A stretch of 64,000 nt of DNA from assembly GCF_001995985.1 (NCBI RefSeq), contig NZ_MUFC01000008.1:1249-65248 (forward strand). Reading direction: 5' to 3'. Origin of the DNA: Salinivibrio sharmensis (GTDB lineage Bacteria > Pseudomonadota > Gammaproteobacteria > Enterobacterales > Vibrionaceae). The position numbers and the translations under genes were made by a program. Under the pieces are notes generated by a model that was not told where the DNA came from, did not search any database, and was given only the letters and a program-made list of their open reading frames with translations. Below are positions 55,057-64,000 of this stretch, in pieces; position 1 is the first letter of the stretch, and each line of letters begins with the position of its first letter.

Positions 55057-56856
55057 TTACTTTCCCGCTGCCTGTTGTATTTGCCCGTACAAGGTTTGAT
55101 ATACCCCGGGCGCATTAACAAGTTCGCTATGCGTACCTTGTTGGGTGACTTGCCCCTCATCAAGTACGTAAATCACGTCTGCTTCCTTTACCGCAGAGAG
55201 GCGGTGAGCAACGATCAAGGTCGTCCGCCCCGCCAAAAATGTCTGCATGGCTTGATGTAATGCGCGCTCGGTGGCGGTATCCAACGCGGAGGTCGCTTCA
55301 TCCAAGATCACCAGTTTAGGGTCACTCAGGAGCATTCGTGCAATCGCGACACGTTGTCGCTGACCGCCAGATAAACGGATCCCTTGGCGACCAAGCGGTG
55401 TATCGAGCCCGTTGGTGAGCTGTGCCACCACATCCCCCAACTGGGCGTGCTCAATAGCTTGCCAAAGTGCGGTGTCGGCAAGATGACGCCCCAAGCATAA
55501 GTTATTTCTCAACGTATCATTAAACAGCACTGGCTGTTGCAATACCACGGCAATTTGATGACGGAGGGCATCCATGTCGACATGGTTAATCGAGTGGCCG
55601 TTAAAACGTATATCCCCTTGTTCTACCGGATACAATCCTAACAGCAACTGAATGAGGGTTGATTTTCCGCCGCCACTGGCCCCAACTAATGCCACACGCT
55701 GGCCAGCAGGGATATGCATATTTAAACCATTGAGTACCGATTTGTCCTCATCGTAGGAGAAGCGCAGATTATCAATCTCGACCGCTAACCCTGAGGCCTG
55801 TGTGTGGGCGGTGATGCGACTTGGATCAATGCCCGCGGGTCGGCGAGGCTCTTCGGACAGTTGCAAAACCTCATTAATACGTGTCATTGCGGCTTTAGCA
55901 CTGTACCAAGCAAATTGGATCCCGAGCAGCTCTTGCACTGGGCCGAGCATAAACCACAAATAGCCAAACACCGCAAACATCAGACCAATCGACAAATCGC
56001 TAAAAAAGACCATGCCCATGGCCACTGCGCGAAAGAGTTCAAAACCTATCAAGAACATCAGAAACGACAAGCGGCCTGCGGCTTCGGACTGCCACGCATA
56101 TTTGTCAGCACTGTCTTTAATCTCACTGGCACTGTGGTCAAGTTGACGCAAGTACTCACGCTCTCGATTGGCGGCGCGAAGTTGGTACAAGCCATCAAGG
56201 GTATCAACCAACCGCTGCTGAAAACGCTCAAAAGATTGGTTTTCTTGGGTTTTAAGGTGCTTAACACGCTGTCCTAGCGCTCGACTTAGCGCGACAACGA
56301 TAGGGTTGATAAGCAAAATAAACAAACCTAATCGCCAATCAATCCAAAGCAAGACCACAGCGGTGCCAGTCACGGTTAATATACCGATGATAAACTTGCT
56401 TAGCGTGGTACCGATGAACTTATCGATGGTTTCAACGTCGGTCACCAGGTGGGAGGTGAGTCCACCGCTTCCGCGTAGCTCATACTCTCGCATACTTATT
56501 CGCCCGAGCTTGGCAATCAAGTGTTGGCGAATCTTATAGGTAATCGCCTTGCCGACGAGCGTGAACTGGCGGCTTTGCAAAATATTGAGCCCCTGGCTAA
56601 TCACACGCATTAACACCACAATCACCAATACAGAGGCGATATAGACGGCCGCGTGCTGCCAGTTCGTTGGGAGCAGGGTGTTGAGTATCTCAAGCCCCCA
56701 GTCTGGCTTGTCTAGCAGCACCTCATCGACCAATAACGGCATGAGCAACGGGATAGGGACACTGACCAAGGTTGCCGCAATCGCAACCACGTTTGCCCAA
56801 ATAAGCCGGGTGCGATGAGGACGAGCTTGGTCAAGAAGCCAGCGCCAAGTGATCAT
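55057..56856 (-). CDS. ABC exporter half-transporter (MsbA/MdlB-like), first gene of the letAB operon
   Basis: This is a 599-residue fusion of a six-helix ABC type 1 membrane domain (1-310) and an ATPase domain. Walker A is GASGGGKST, the signature is LSGGQRQRVAIARM and Walker B is VILDEATSALD, so one half-transporter should work as a dimer. The substrate is not identifiable; MsbA, MdlB and LmrA relatives move lipids or drugs. It is followed after 3 nt by letA. E. coli has no ABC gene at this place between yebR (msrC) and yebS, so its inclusion is of interest. The promoter should lie in the 76-nt divergent gap to msrC. Confidence 0.9.
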   Translation of the reverse strand: MITWRWLLDQARPHRTRLIWANVVAIAATLVSVPIPLLMPLLVDEVLLDKPDWGLEILNTLLPTNWQHAAVYIASVLVIVVLMRVISQGLNILQSRQFTLVGKAITYKIRQHLIAKLGRISMREYELRGSGGLTSHLVTDVETIDKFIGTTLSKFIIGILTVTGTAVVLLWIDWRLGLFILLINPIVVALSRALGQRVKHLKTQENQSFERFQQRLVDTLDGLYQLRAANREREYLRQLDHSASEIKDSADKYAWQSEAAGRLSFLMFLIGFELFRAVAMGMVFFSDLSIGLMFAVFGYLWFMLGPVQELLGIQFAWYSAKAAMTRINEVLQLSEEPRRPAGIDPSRITAHTQASGLAVEIDNLRFSYDEDKSVLNGLNMHIPAGQRVALVGASGGGKSTLIQLLLGLYPVEQGDIRFNGHSINHVDMDALRHQIAVVLQQPVLFNDTLRNNLCLGRHLADTALWQAIEHAQLGDVVAQLTNGLDTPLGRQGIRLSGGQRQRVAIARMLLSDPKLVILDEATSALDTATERALHQAMQTFLAGRTTLIVAHRLSAVKEADVIYVLDEGQVTQQGTHSELVNAPGVYQTLYGQIQQAAGK

Positions 56857-56932
56857 AAATAGTGATACTCAATTGAAAAGTCTTTGGATTATTTCTATTG
56901 TAATGGTCTTGTTGTTTGAGATGCAGTGATTT

Positions 56933-57391
56933 ATGGAAAACAAAGCCGATTTTTACCGCTTGTTAACGCAACAAGCGGTTGCTTTATGCGAAGGGGAGCC
57001 CAACCTTATCGCCAAGCTCGCCAATGTGAGCGCTTTATTAAACAGTCAACTGGATGATATTAATTGGGTTGGCTTTTATCTCGACGAGGGAGAAGAATTA
57101 GTTCTCGGCCCGTTTCAAGGTCAACCGGCCTGTGTACGCATTCCCTATGATAAAGGGGTATGTGGAGCCGCCTACCGCCAAGATACCGTGATGCGAGTAG
57201 AAGATGTGCACGCGTTTGAAGGGCATATTGCGTGTGATGCGGCGAGTAACTCTGAAATTGTGGTGCCTGTTCGGGTTAATGGCCAATTGCAGGCAGTACT
57301 GGATATTGATAGTCCAAGTATCGGTCGCTTTGACCAAGAAGATGAACATGGACTGGCTACCTTGGTCAAAGAAATGCAAAAACACTTGTGA
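56933..57391 (+). CDS. msrC: Free methionine-(R)-sulfoxide reductase MsrC
   Basis: This is a 152-residue GAF-domain enzyme (E. coli YebR/MsrC 165). The three redox cysteines C67, C77 and C101 have the same spacing (10 and 24) as C84, C94 and C118 of E. coli. The loops QPACVRIPYDKGVCGAAYR and HIACDAASNSEIVVPV are typical. It reduces free methionine-R-sulfoxide. It precedes proQ in the same orientation, as in E. coli, with a separate candidate proQ promoter between. Confidence 0.95.
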   Translation: MENKADFYRLLTQQAVALCEGEPNLIAKLANVSALLNSQLDDINWVGFYLDEGEELVLGPFQGQPACVRIPYDKGVCGAAYRQDTVMRVEDVHAFEGHIACDAASNSEIVVPVRVNGQLQAVLDIDSPSIGRFDQEDEHGLATLVKEMQKHL

Positions 57392-57405
57392 TTTCGCCAA
57401 TCTTG

Positions 57406-57434
57406 GTAGTTTTTTCATATCAGGTATCTATAAT
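57406..57434 (+). promoter_or_regulatory. Candidate promoter of proQ-prc
   Basis: TATAAT at 57429-57434 has a weak -35 (TAGTTT, about 57407-57412, 16-nt spacer). It lies about 72 nt before proQ in the 114-nt gap after msrC. Confidence 0.45.
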
Positions 57435-57505
57435 ACGCACCACTTTCATACTTAAATACACGTAGATACGCTGCTGTGGCTAACCACAGCAGGCCAGGAA
57501 AAAAC

Positions 57506-58162
57506 ATGGAAAATACTGAAAAGCTCGCGAACAGCAAAGAAGTCATTGCCTATATTGCTGAACGTTTCCCTAAATGTTTTACTGTTGAAGGCGAAGCCAA
57601 GCCATTAAAAATTGGTATTTTTCAAGATCTTGCGACACGTCTTGAAGGCGATCCCAAGGTAAGCAAAACCCAATTGCGCGCTGCGCTTCGCCAGTACACG
57701 TCTTCCTGGCGTTATCTGCACAGCGTGAAACCAGGGGCGTCACGCGTTGATCTTGATGGCAATGCATGTGGCGAGCTTGAGCAAGAGCATATAGACCATG
57801 CTGCGCAGACCTTGTCAGAAAGCAAAGCGCGTGCGGCAGAGCGTCGTAAGCAGCAACAAGCGAAAAAGTCAGAAGGCCAGGCGAAAAATGCAGGTAAGAC
57901 TGCACCAAAAGGTAAGAAGGCGGCCGCGCAATCAGCGAAAGGCCGTACAAGTAAACCAAAGCCCGCTAAAATGACTAAGAAAGAGAGTGAGCCACGTCGC
58001 GAACTCAGCGCCAACGATGTTGTCGTAGGTAAAGACGTGAATGTGAACATGGGCAACGGTAATCTGCCAGCGACCATTGTTGAAATTAACAAGGATGAGG
58101 TGCGTGTTCGCCTGACTAACGGGTTAACCATGTTAGTAAAAGCGGAGCACCTCAGCGCCTAA
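57506..58162 (+). CDS. proQ: RNA chaperone ProQ
   Basis: The product has 218 residues (E. coli 232). The N-terminal FinO domain (1-115) has [20 protein letters not shown] and [16 protein letters not shown] Lys/Ala/Gln-rich disordered linker follows (about 118-165), then a C-terminal Tudor-like domain ([21 protein letters not shown], quoted in part). ProQ binds structured small RNAs and mRNA 3' ends. It is 17 nt ahead of prc, forming the classic proQ-prc operon. ATG 57506 follows AGGAAAAA. Confidence 0.95.
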   Translation: MENTEKLANSKEVIAYIAERFPKCFTVEGEAKPLKIGIFQDLATRLEGDPKVSKTQLRAALRQYTSSWRYLHSVKPGASRVDLDGNACGELEQEHIDHAAQTLSESKARAAERRKQQQAKKSEGQAKNAGKTAPKGKKAAAQSAKGRTSKPKPAKMTKKESEPRRELSANDVVVGKDVNVNMGNGNLPATIVEINKDEVRVRLTNGLTMLVKAEHLSA

Positions 58163-58179
58163 AGGAGACTCCTCGACGC

Positions 58180-60189
58180 ATGTTTTGTCGACGCCGCGTT
58201 TCGGTAATCGCTGCCAGCTTGATGCTGGCAGCCTCTGCCCAGGCTGTAGAAGCCAACTTCCAACTCAGTGAGCTGCCCTCACTGTCTGCCGAACCTCAAC
58301 ACGAAACCGCTTCCAAGCGTGTAACTTCTCGATTTACTCGTTCTCATTATAAGCAGTTTACTCTGGACGACGCTTTTTCGGCTGCGATTTTTGACCGCTA
58401 CTTGGAGACACTTGACTACAACCGCGTGTTTTTAACCCAAGATGATGTTGAACGTCTATCGCGCTGGAAAACACGCTTAGATGACCAACTTAAGTCGGGT
58501 GAGACAGAAGCGGCGTATGCCATTTACAATCGTGTATTGAAAAAGCGCTTTGAGCGATACCAGTACGCGTTAAAAGTGTTGGACAAGCCTTTTGATTTTT
58601 CCGCCGATGAGAGCATGGTGCTGGATCGCACTGAGTTGCCATGGGCGGCAAACGAAGCCGAGCTGGATGCCATCTGGGACAAACGGGTTAAAAATGATGC
58701 CTTGAACCTGCGCTTGACGGGGAAAGAGGATAAAGAAATTCGTGAGACCCTGGGCAAACGTTATAACAGTGCCTTGAAGCGTTTGACTCAAAGCCACAGT
58801 GAAGACGTTTTTCAGGTATACATGAATGCTTTCGCCCGTGAGGTGGATCCTCATACCAGCTATTTGTCACCGCGTAACGCAGAGCAATTCCAGTCGGAAA
58901 TGAACTTATCCCTAGAGGGAATAGGGGCGGTGTTACAAGTGAAAAACGAGTACACAGTGATTCGTTCACTTGTGGCGGGAGGCCCAGCTTCCAAGTCTAA
59001 GCAGCTTTCCCCCGGCGACCGCATTATTGGTGTGGGGCAAGAAGACGAAGCCATTGTTGATGTGATTGGCTGGCGACTGGGTGATGTGGTCGAGCTGATT
59101 AAAGGCCCTAAAGGCAGTGAAGTTAAACTGAAAATCTTACCTGAAGGGGCGAATGCTAAAAGTTACAATGTCACACTTACTCGTGACAAAATACGCTTAG
59201 AAGATCGTGCAGTAAAATCCGATGTGATCGAACGCGGCGACGAGAAAATTGGCGTGCTGACGGTGCCGGGCTTTTACGTTGGATTAGCAGATGATACCAA
59301 GAAAGAAATCGCGAGCCTCAAAGAAAAGGAGATCAGCGGCATCGTTGTGGATTTAAGAAATAACGGTGGCGGTGCGCTCAGTGAGGCGACGGCACTCAGT
59401 GGCTTGTTTATTGAGCAAGGGCCCATTGTACAAGTGCGAGATAGCTATGGGCGAGTGAAAGTCAACAGTGATACGGACGGCAAACGTTTCTACGATGGCC
59501 CGATGACGGTATTAATCAATCGCTACAGTGCGTCAGCCTCTGAGATCTTTGCAGCAGCAATGCAAGACTACGATCGCGCGGTAGTGATTGGTGAGCAATC
59601 TTTTGGTAAAGGGACCGTGCAGCAACATCGTTCGCTTAACCATATTTATGACTTGTTCGACAAACCGCTGGGTTACGTACAATACACTATCCAGAAGTTT
59701 TACCGGATCAGTGGTGGCAGTACGCAAAACAAAGGGGTTGTTCCCGATATTACGTTCCCTTCACCCGTCTCGCCGGATGAAACAGGCGAGAGTGTTGAGG
59801 AGAATGCACTACCTTGGGATCGGATTGAAAAAGCGGACTATCAACCAAGGTCGCTTCCTTCGTCTGTGGTAAGCACGTTGGCCGAGAAGCATAAAGCGCG
59901 TATCAAAGGCGATCGCGAATTCGACTTTATTCGACAAGACATTGCGCGTTACCAAGAAGAGAAAGATCAAAATACGATCTCTTTGAATGAGGAAAAACGC
60001 CGCAAAGAAATGGATCGGGAGGACGAAGAGCGTTTGGCGCGATTGAATGCACGCCAGGAAGCATTGGGAGAGCCACCTTTTAAAACGCTCGATGATGTGC
60101 CCAAAGACTATGAAGAGCCAGATGCATACTTAGATGAGGCAGCAAGCATCACCAAGGACTTGGCGAACGTCATGGCACTTGACCGCTAG
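58180..60189 (+). CDS. prc: Tail-specific protease Prc (Tsp)
   Basis: The product has 669 residues (E. coli 682). A signal peptide ends near residue 23 (ASAQAVEA). A helical N-terminal domain is followed by PDZ (about 235-320, LEGIGAVLQVKNEYTVI) and the S41 protease domain. The catalytic pair S452 (NRYSASASEIF) and K477 (SFGKGTVQ) falls at exactly the E. coli positions. It degrades periplasmic proteins from the C-terminus, including cell-wall hydrolases delivered by NlpI. AAAGGAG precedes the ATG. Confidence 0.97.
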   Translation: MFCRRRVSVIAASLMLAASAQAVEANFQLSELPSLSAEPQHETASKRVTSRFTRSHYKQFTLDDAFSAAIFDRYLETLDYNRVFLTQDDVERLSRWKTRLDDQLKSGETEAAYAIYNRVLKKRFERYQYALKVLDKPFDFSADESMVLDRTELPWAANEAELDAIWDKRVKNDALNLRLTGKEDKEIRETLGKRYNSALKRLTQSHSEDVFQVYMNAFAREVDPHTSYLSPRNAEQFQSEMNLSLEGIGAVLQVKNEYTVIRSLVAGGPASKSKQLSPGDRIIGVGQEDEAIVDVIGWRLGDVVELIKGPKGSEVKLKILPEGANAKSYNVTLTRDKIRLEDRAVKSDVIERGDEKIGVLTVPGFYVGLADDTKKEIASLKEKEISGIVVDLRNNGGGALSEATALSGLFIEQGPIVQVRDSYGRVKVNSDTDGKRFYDGPMTVLINRYSASASEIFAAAMQDYDRAVVIGEQSFGKGTVQQHRSLNHIYDLFDKPLGYVQYTIQKFYRISGGSTQNKGVVPDITFPSPVSPDETGESVEENALPWDRIEKADYQPRSLPSSVVSTLAEKHKARIKGDREFDFIRQDIARYQEEKDQNTISLNEEKRRKEMDREDEERLARLNARQEALGEPPFKTLDDVPKDYEEPDAYLDEAASITKDLANVMALDR

Positions 60190-60243
60190 TGGTCTAACGC
60201 CGCTGGTTAAACACGAGCCGCGTTTTTAGACGACGTTTTCTGA

Positions 60244-60273
60244 GAGCCTAGGCCATTGGCCTAGGCTTTTTTT
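60244..60273 (+). terminator. Terminator of proQ-prc
   Basis: AGCCTAGGCC (60245-60254), ATT loop, GGCCTAGGCT (60258-60267) and T7. It is a strong intrinsic terminator about 55 nt after prc. Confidence 0.93.
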
Positions 60274-60401
60274 GTGACGTTATGGTGACGACTAGGCGGG
60301 TTCAACCCACATGAAACGAGATCTTGTTCAAAAAACTGCATAAAACTGAGAAGTCAGTCTAACCTTATCGTTAAGGCATTACTGCCAATGAGGGGGAGGG
60401 T

Positions 60402-61052
60402 ATGCGTTGCTTATTGGGTGTTGTTCTGGCCTTAGTGATGGCATTGCCAGTGCGCAGTGACGACTTAGCGCGATTTGATGTGCCATTACTGCTTGGTCAA
60501 TGGTATTGGTTTAGTGCTGAGGAAGACTCAAATGCTAGCCATCCGTATAAAGCGATTAACCTTTCGTTTAATTCTCATTATGAATTCCGTATTGATATGC
60601 TACGTCGTGATGGGCAGCTCGAGACCGCGGCAGGCAGTTATGCGGTGAATCATCAAGCATTGCGGTTGTACGACGGGCAGGGAGCGGATCAAGTGCATGC
60701 CTACCAGTTAAACCATAATCAATTGCAGCTTCAGGGGGCGGTGTTTACCAAACTGCTACCTGACGATCTCTCCGGCGTGTGGCGTTCAAACAGCATTGGA
60801 GGGGATGATGTGAGTGAAGAAGTAGATGGTGTCTCGCTTAAACTTCGTCCCGATTTCCTCTTTGCGATGCAAGTTCGCGGTAACGATGGCCGCTCCATTA
60901 CTCACCGCGGTGTATATTTGGTGGAAGGTGACAATCTGATGCTGATTTACGAAGAAGGACGTCACTCATCACAATACCAGCTTGCCTCAGATACCTTGCG
61001 TTTAACCAATGACGTATTTGGTATGGAGGCGGTACTGCAACGGCAAAGGTAA
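60402..61052 (+). CDS. Secreted protein of unknown function, two lipocalin-like repeats
   Basis: The product has 216 residues. A signal peptide ends near residue 19 (VRSDD). The mature part is beta-rich and seems to consist of two related halves, each opening with L-x-G-x-W (LLGQWYWFS at about 31, LSGVWRSNS at about 124) and followed by an F-x-(M/I)-x-(R/V) strand. I do not recognise a named family with certainty; the pattern suggests a small ligand-binding beta fold in the periplasm. It stands alone between prc and pncB with its own terminator. Confidence 0.6.
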   Translation: MRCLLGVVLALVMALPVRSDDLARFDVPLLLGQWYWFSAEEDSNASHPYKAINLSFNSHYEFRIDMLRRDGQLETAAGSYAVNHQALRLYDGQGADQVHAYQLNHNQLQLQGAVFTKLLPDDLSGVWRSNSIGGDDVSEEVDGVSLKLRPDFLFAMQVRGNDGRSITHRGVYLVEGDNLMLIYEEGRHSSQYQLASDTLRLTNDVFGMEAVLQRQR

Positions 61053-61086
61053 CGCTGTTAATATTGTCAGTAATAGAGGTTGAGCG

Positions 61087-61117
61087 AGAAAAGGTCGGTG
61101 GCAACACCGACCCTTTT
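61087..61117 (+). terminator. Terminator between the secreted-protein gene and pncB
   Basis: GGTCGGTG (61093-61100), GCAA tetraloop, CACCGACC (61105-61112), then CTTTTG. Flanking AAAA also gives a T tract on minus, so it may serve pncB as well. Confidence 0.8.
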
Positions 61118-61142
61118 GTGAGCGAATGATTAACCGGCAGAG

Positions 61143-62315
61143 TTAGTCTGGCAATTTGAATGCTGCTTTTAATGCAGATAAATGGTTGTCGTCTTTACAA
61201 ATAGCTTTATTGGGTTCATCAGATATTTTAGCGACAGGCTTACCCTGACAACTGGTGAGTTTGATCACTACGTTGAGTGTTTTCACATTGGGCAGATCGC
61301 AGGTTAGCTGTGTACCGATTCCAAATGAGGTTGTGGCTTTATCGGCAAAATGTTGATAAATCTGCACCGCCTTGGCCAATGTGAGGCTATCGGAGAAGAC
61401 CAGCGTTTTGTCCTTAGGATCAATACCATGCTCCTGATAATGCGCGAGGGCCTTCTCGCCCCAGGTAATGGGGTCACCACTGTCATGGCGCAACCCACTA
61501 AAGGCGTGGCAAAGTGAACGATCAAAGTCGTGTAAAAAGGCGTCCATGTTAATGCAGTCGGTTAAGGCGATGCCCAGAGTCTCCGGATACTCTTGCAACC
61601 ATACGTGCAACGCCAGTTGCTGCGAGTCGGATAGTTGACCGGCGAGCTGTTGGTGCGCTTGAAACCATTCATGCGCTTGGGTACCAACAGGCGTGAGTCC
61701 GAGCTGCTTGGCCAACCATACGTTAGATGTTCCTTGCAACGGCGGGTAGACGGTGTGCAGCCGTGTTACTACCGCGTGGTGCACCTCACGAGAAAACCGT
61801 CGTCGTGTGCCAAAGTCTACCAACTGAAACCCTTCGGCAAAGCCATCCTTTGGTAGGTGTGCAAGCTTATCATCAAGACGCGAGAGCGCATCATTGACCG
61901 TGTGATGAGGGTAGCAGGCGCGATTTCTCAACTCACAAATGATAGCGAGCAAAGGCACTTCCCACAGAATAACCTCTTGCCAAGGCCCGCTGATATGAAT
62001 CGCCAATTGGCCGTCTTCAACGCCAACAGCCACTTGATCAGGATCGAATTGAAAGCGTGATAAAAACGTCAAAAAGTCGGTGTGATAAAGGCCTAGAGCG
62101 TTGAGGTAATCAAGCTCGTCGGGTTGAAACCGCAGAGTGGCCAGATAATTGATGTGCTCAACCACTTGCTCACATAGGTAAGACAGGTCTTCATCACTGC
62201 GACAGTAAAAGTCCGCGGTAACTTGGACATCAGGATAATGATGGAATACAGCTTGCTGCATGTTGATTTTATAAGCATCAGTATCCAAAAGCGATGTAAT
62301 GATCGGATTGTGCAT
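61143..62315 (-). CDS. pncB: Nicotinate phosphoribosyltransferase
   Basis: The product has 390 residues (E. coli PncB 400). It starts with SLLDTDAYKINMQQAVFHHYP, typical of the enzyme, and has FGTRRRFSREVHHAVVTRL, AHEWFQAHQQL and RHDSGDPITWGEKALAHY. It converts nicotinate and PRPP to nicotinate mononucleotide with ATP hydrolysis in NAD salvage. It is divergent from pepN across a 279-nt spacer, as in E. coli, where pncB and pepN are also neighbours. Confidence 0.96.
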   Translation of the reverse strand: MHNPIITSLLDTDAYKINMQQAVFHHYPDVQVTADFYCRSDEDLSYLCEQVVEHINYLATLRFQPDELDYLNALGLYHTDFLTFLSRFQFDPDQVAVGVEDGQLAIHISGPWQEVILWEVPLLAIICELRNRACYPHHTVNDALSRLDDKLAHLPKDGFAEGFQLVDFGTRRRFSREVHHAVVTRLHTVYPPLQGTSNVWLAKQLGLTPVGTQAHEWFQAHQQLAGQLSDSQQLALHVWLQEYPETLGIALTDCINMDAFLHDFDRSLCHAFSGLRHDSGDPITWGEKALAHYQEHGIDPKDKTLVFSDSLTLAKAVQIYQHFADKATTSFGIGTQLTCDLPNVKTLNVVIKLTSCQGKPVAKISDEPNKAICKDDNHLSALKAAFKLPD

Positions 62316-62594
62316 GCGTAGTGAACGCCTTACGGGTTACAAAACCAAATGACCGCCATAGTACCGTAATTTTTATAAAATTTAACCGTCGTCACATTAT
62401 ATTTCAGTCGGGATTGGCAGGCTGCGTTGACATTATGCAGTGTTTATTGAATGTAAACGCAAACATTTGATAACAAACTGTTAAATCTATAGTCATCTAT
62501 GCCAAGCCGCGGTATGGTATGGCATGCAAAAATCGCCCTTGGGCGAATGAATACAGTTCGTTGGCTGAGGTACACTCGATAAGAAGGAAACGAC
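62316..62594. other. pncB-pepN divergent spacer
   Basis: The 279-nt A/T-rich spacer has no gene. A short hairpin, TCGCCC/GGGCGA (62533-62538 and 62541-62546), lies in the pepN leader. AAGAAGGAAA just before 62595 is the pepN ribosome site. No operator was recognised with confidence. Confidence 0.4.
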
Positions 62595-64000
62595 ATGTCT
62601 CAACAACCCACCGCCAAATACCGTGATGATTACCGTGCACCGGATTTCACTATTACGGACATCAATCTTGAGTTTGATCTCAATCCGAACAATACCCTGG
62701 TCACTGCCGTTAGCCAGGTAAAACGCCTAAATAGTGACGCCACGGATCTCGTGCTAGACGGTGACGAGCTAACCTTAGTGCGCTTAGATATCAATGGCGA
62801 CCCTTGGACGGCTTACAGTGAAGAAGCGGGTAAATTGATAATCCGAGACGTTCCCGCCGCGTTCACATTAACTGTGCAAACCCAGCTTGACCCAGAAAAC
62901 AACACCGCGTTGGAGGGACTCTATATCTCGGGCGGGGCGTACTGCACCCAGTGTGAAGCGGAAGGATTTCGCCGGATCACTTATTATCTCGACCGTCCCG
63001 ATGTGTTAGCTCGCTTTACCACTAAGGTGATTGCGGATAAAGCAAACTATCCGTACTTACTCAGTAATGGTAACAAGATCGCGTCTGGCGAATTGGAAGG
63101 TGGCCGACACTGGGTTGAATGGCATGACCCTTACGCCAAGCCAAGCTACCTATTTGCGCTGGTTGGTGGTGATTTTGATGTGTTGCGCGATTCGTTCGTT
63201 ACGCGATCTGGCCGTGATGTGGCGTTGGAGATTTTTGTTGATAAAGGCAATTTGGATCGTGCCGATCATGCGATGACCTCACTTAAAAACGCAATGAAAT
63301 GGGATGAGGATCGATTTGATCTTGAATACGATCTGGATATCTACATGATCGTTGCCGTTGACTTCTTCAACATGGGCGCCATGGAAAACAAAGGGTTAAA
63401 CATCTTTAACTCCAAGTATGTATTGGCAAACTCAGAAACCGCAACCGATACTGATTATCTCGGCATCGAAGCGGTCATTGGTCATGAGTACTTCCATAAC
63501 TGGACGGGGAACCGAGTAACATGCCGTGATTGGTTCCAGCTAAGCCTCAAAGAAGGGTTAACGGTATTCCGAGACCAAGAGTTTTCGTCTGATTTAGGCT
63601 CGCGGTCGGTTAATCGTATCAATAACGCACGTATTATGCGCGGCCCACAGTTTGCTGAAGATGCCAGTCCCATGTCTCATCCGATTCGACCGGAGAAGGT
63701 GATCGAGATGAACAACTTTTACACCCTGACGGTGTATGAGAAGGGCAGTGAAGTGATCCGCATGATGCATACTATTTTAGGTGAAGCAGGCTTCCAAAAA
63801 GGGGTCAAGCTTTACTTTGAACGTCATGACGGTACAGCAGCCACTTGTGATGATTTTGTTCAAGCGATGGAGGATGCCTCTGGGATTGATTTGACCCAGT
63901 TCCGTCGTTGGTATAGCCAGTCGGGAACGCCAGTGCTCAGCGTATCATCGACTTATGATCCTGATAGCAAACAGTTAGCACTGCATGTTTCTCAGCACAC
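62595..64000 (+). CDS. pepN: Aminopeptidase N, N-terminal part (runs off the window)
   Basis: The reading frame is open from ATG 62595 to the window end: 468 codons of an expected 870 or so. It is an M1 metallopeptidase: exopeptidase loop GAMEN at 261-265, zinc motif HEYFH with H297, E298 and H301, and the third ligand E320 (LKEGLTVFRDQEF), the same numbering as E. coli PepN. It removes N-terminal residues from peptides in the cytoplasm. AGAAGGAAA gives a good ribosome site. Confidence 0.96.
   Translation, partial: MSQQPTAKYRDDYRAPDFTITDINLEFDLNPNNTLVTAVSQVKRLNSDATDLVLDGDELTLVRLDINGDPWTAYSEEAGKLIIRDVPAAFTLTVQTQLDPENNTALEGLYISGGAYCTQCEAEGFRRITYYLDRPDVLARFTTKVIADKANYPYLLSNGNKIASGELEGGRHWVEWHDPYAKPSYLFALVGGDFDVLRDSFVTRSGRDVALEIFVDKGNLDRADHAMTSLKNAMKWDEDRFDLEYDLDIYMIVAVDFFNMGAMENKGLNIFNSKYVLANSETATDTDYLGIEAVIGHEYFHNWTGNRVTCRDWFQLSLKEGLTVFRDQEFSSDLGSRSVNRINNARIMRGPQFAEDASPMSHPIRPEKVIEMNNFYTLTVYEKGSEVIRMMHTILGEAGFQKGVKLYFERHDGTAATCDDFVQAMEDASGIDLTQFRRWYSQSGTPVLSVSSTYDPDSKQLALHVSQH

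Noticed and set aside
1-64000. CRISPR arrays, prophage, integron cassettes, toxin-antitoxin or restriction genes, tRNA or rRNA
   Set aside because: I looked for regular spaced repeats, phage or recombinase proteins and RNA gene signatures and saw none. Small or diverged examples could still be missed by eye.

Overview
The window is a stretch of gammaproteobacterial chromosome, most likely from the Vibrionaceae. The evidence is the set of families best known from that group (DUF2780, DUF2913, DUF3334, DUF3802, a close VcINDY homologue, a divergent cra-fruBKA locus), together with polB, rplY, rsuA, radD, proQ-prc-msrC, letAB, selO and pepN. A Salinivibrio-like organism is my guess, not a result. 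Nearly everything is housekeeping or conserved accessory content. I saw no tRNA, rRNA, CRISPR array, phage or plasmid module. The only mobile DNA is the right end of an ISAs1-type element at the extreme left.

Layout. 1-1824: IS end fused to a chemoreceptor gene that has lost its first membrane segment. 1938-9584: mostly minus-strand genes (EamA transporter, DUF2780 protein, ABC-F ATPase YbiT, M32 carboxypeptidase, OmpA-like porin, DUF2786 protein) with a gamma-glutamylcyclotransferase-like gene on plus. 9709-14495 (+): membrane protein, DNA polymerase II with a LexA box, DUF1289 protein, and a pentapeptide-repeat/K+-channel-like fusion. 14581-17382 (-): rplY with a structured leader, a decayed radD and a GNAT. 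17671-21903 (+): rsuA, Bcr/CflA-type exporter, DUF2913, MATE exporter. 22049-26294 (+): ABC ATPase, FtsX-type permease and AttH/CrtC-like protein, an envelope operon. 26291-31609: cra divergent from fruBKA with three Cra operators, one inside a 44-bp palindrome. 31681-37499 (-): long GAPDH, DUF3334 (CheX-like) and a TorS-like hybrid kinase. 37848-40078 (+): DUF3802, tapT, nagK. 40127-45414 (-): a FabH paralogue, INDY-type dicarboxylate transporter, SanA, NAD-malic enzyme. 45892-50957: periplasmic binding protein, yajQ, aroH, selO, S1-domain protein. 50978-56856 (-): an SdsR-like small RNA, then letB, letA and an ABC exporter in one operon. 56933-64000: msrC, proQ, prc, a secreted protein, pncB and the start of pepN.

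Themes. Fructose is taken up and phosphorylated by FruA/FruB, phosphorylated again by FruK, and sensed by Cra. The malic enzyme and INDY carrier suggest C4-dicarboxylate use. Envelope upkeep recurs (OmpA, SanA, Prc, LetAB, two ABC systems). The most rewarding observations are the SdsR-like RNA beside letAB, the Cra-site palindrome, the doubly broken radD, the IS-truncated chemoreceptor, the ABC-LetA-LetB operon and the channel fusion.
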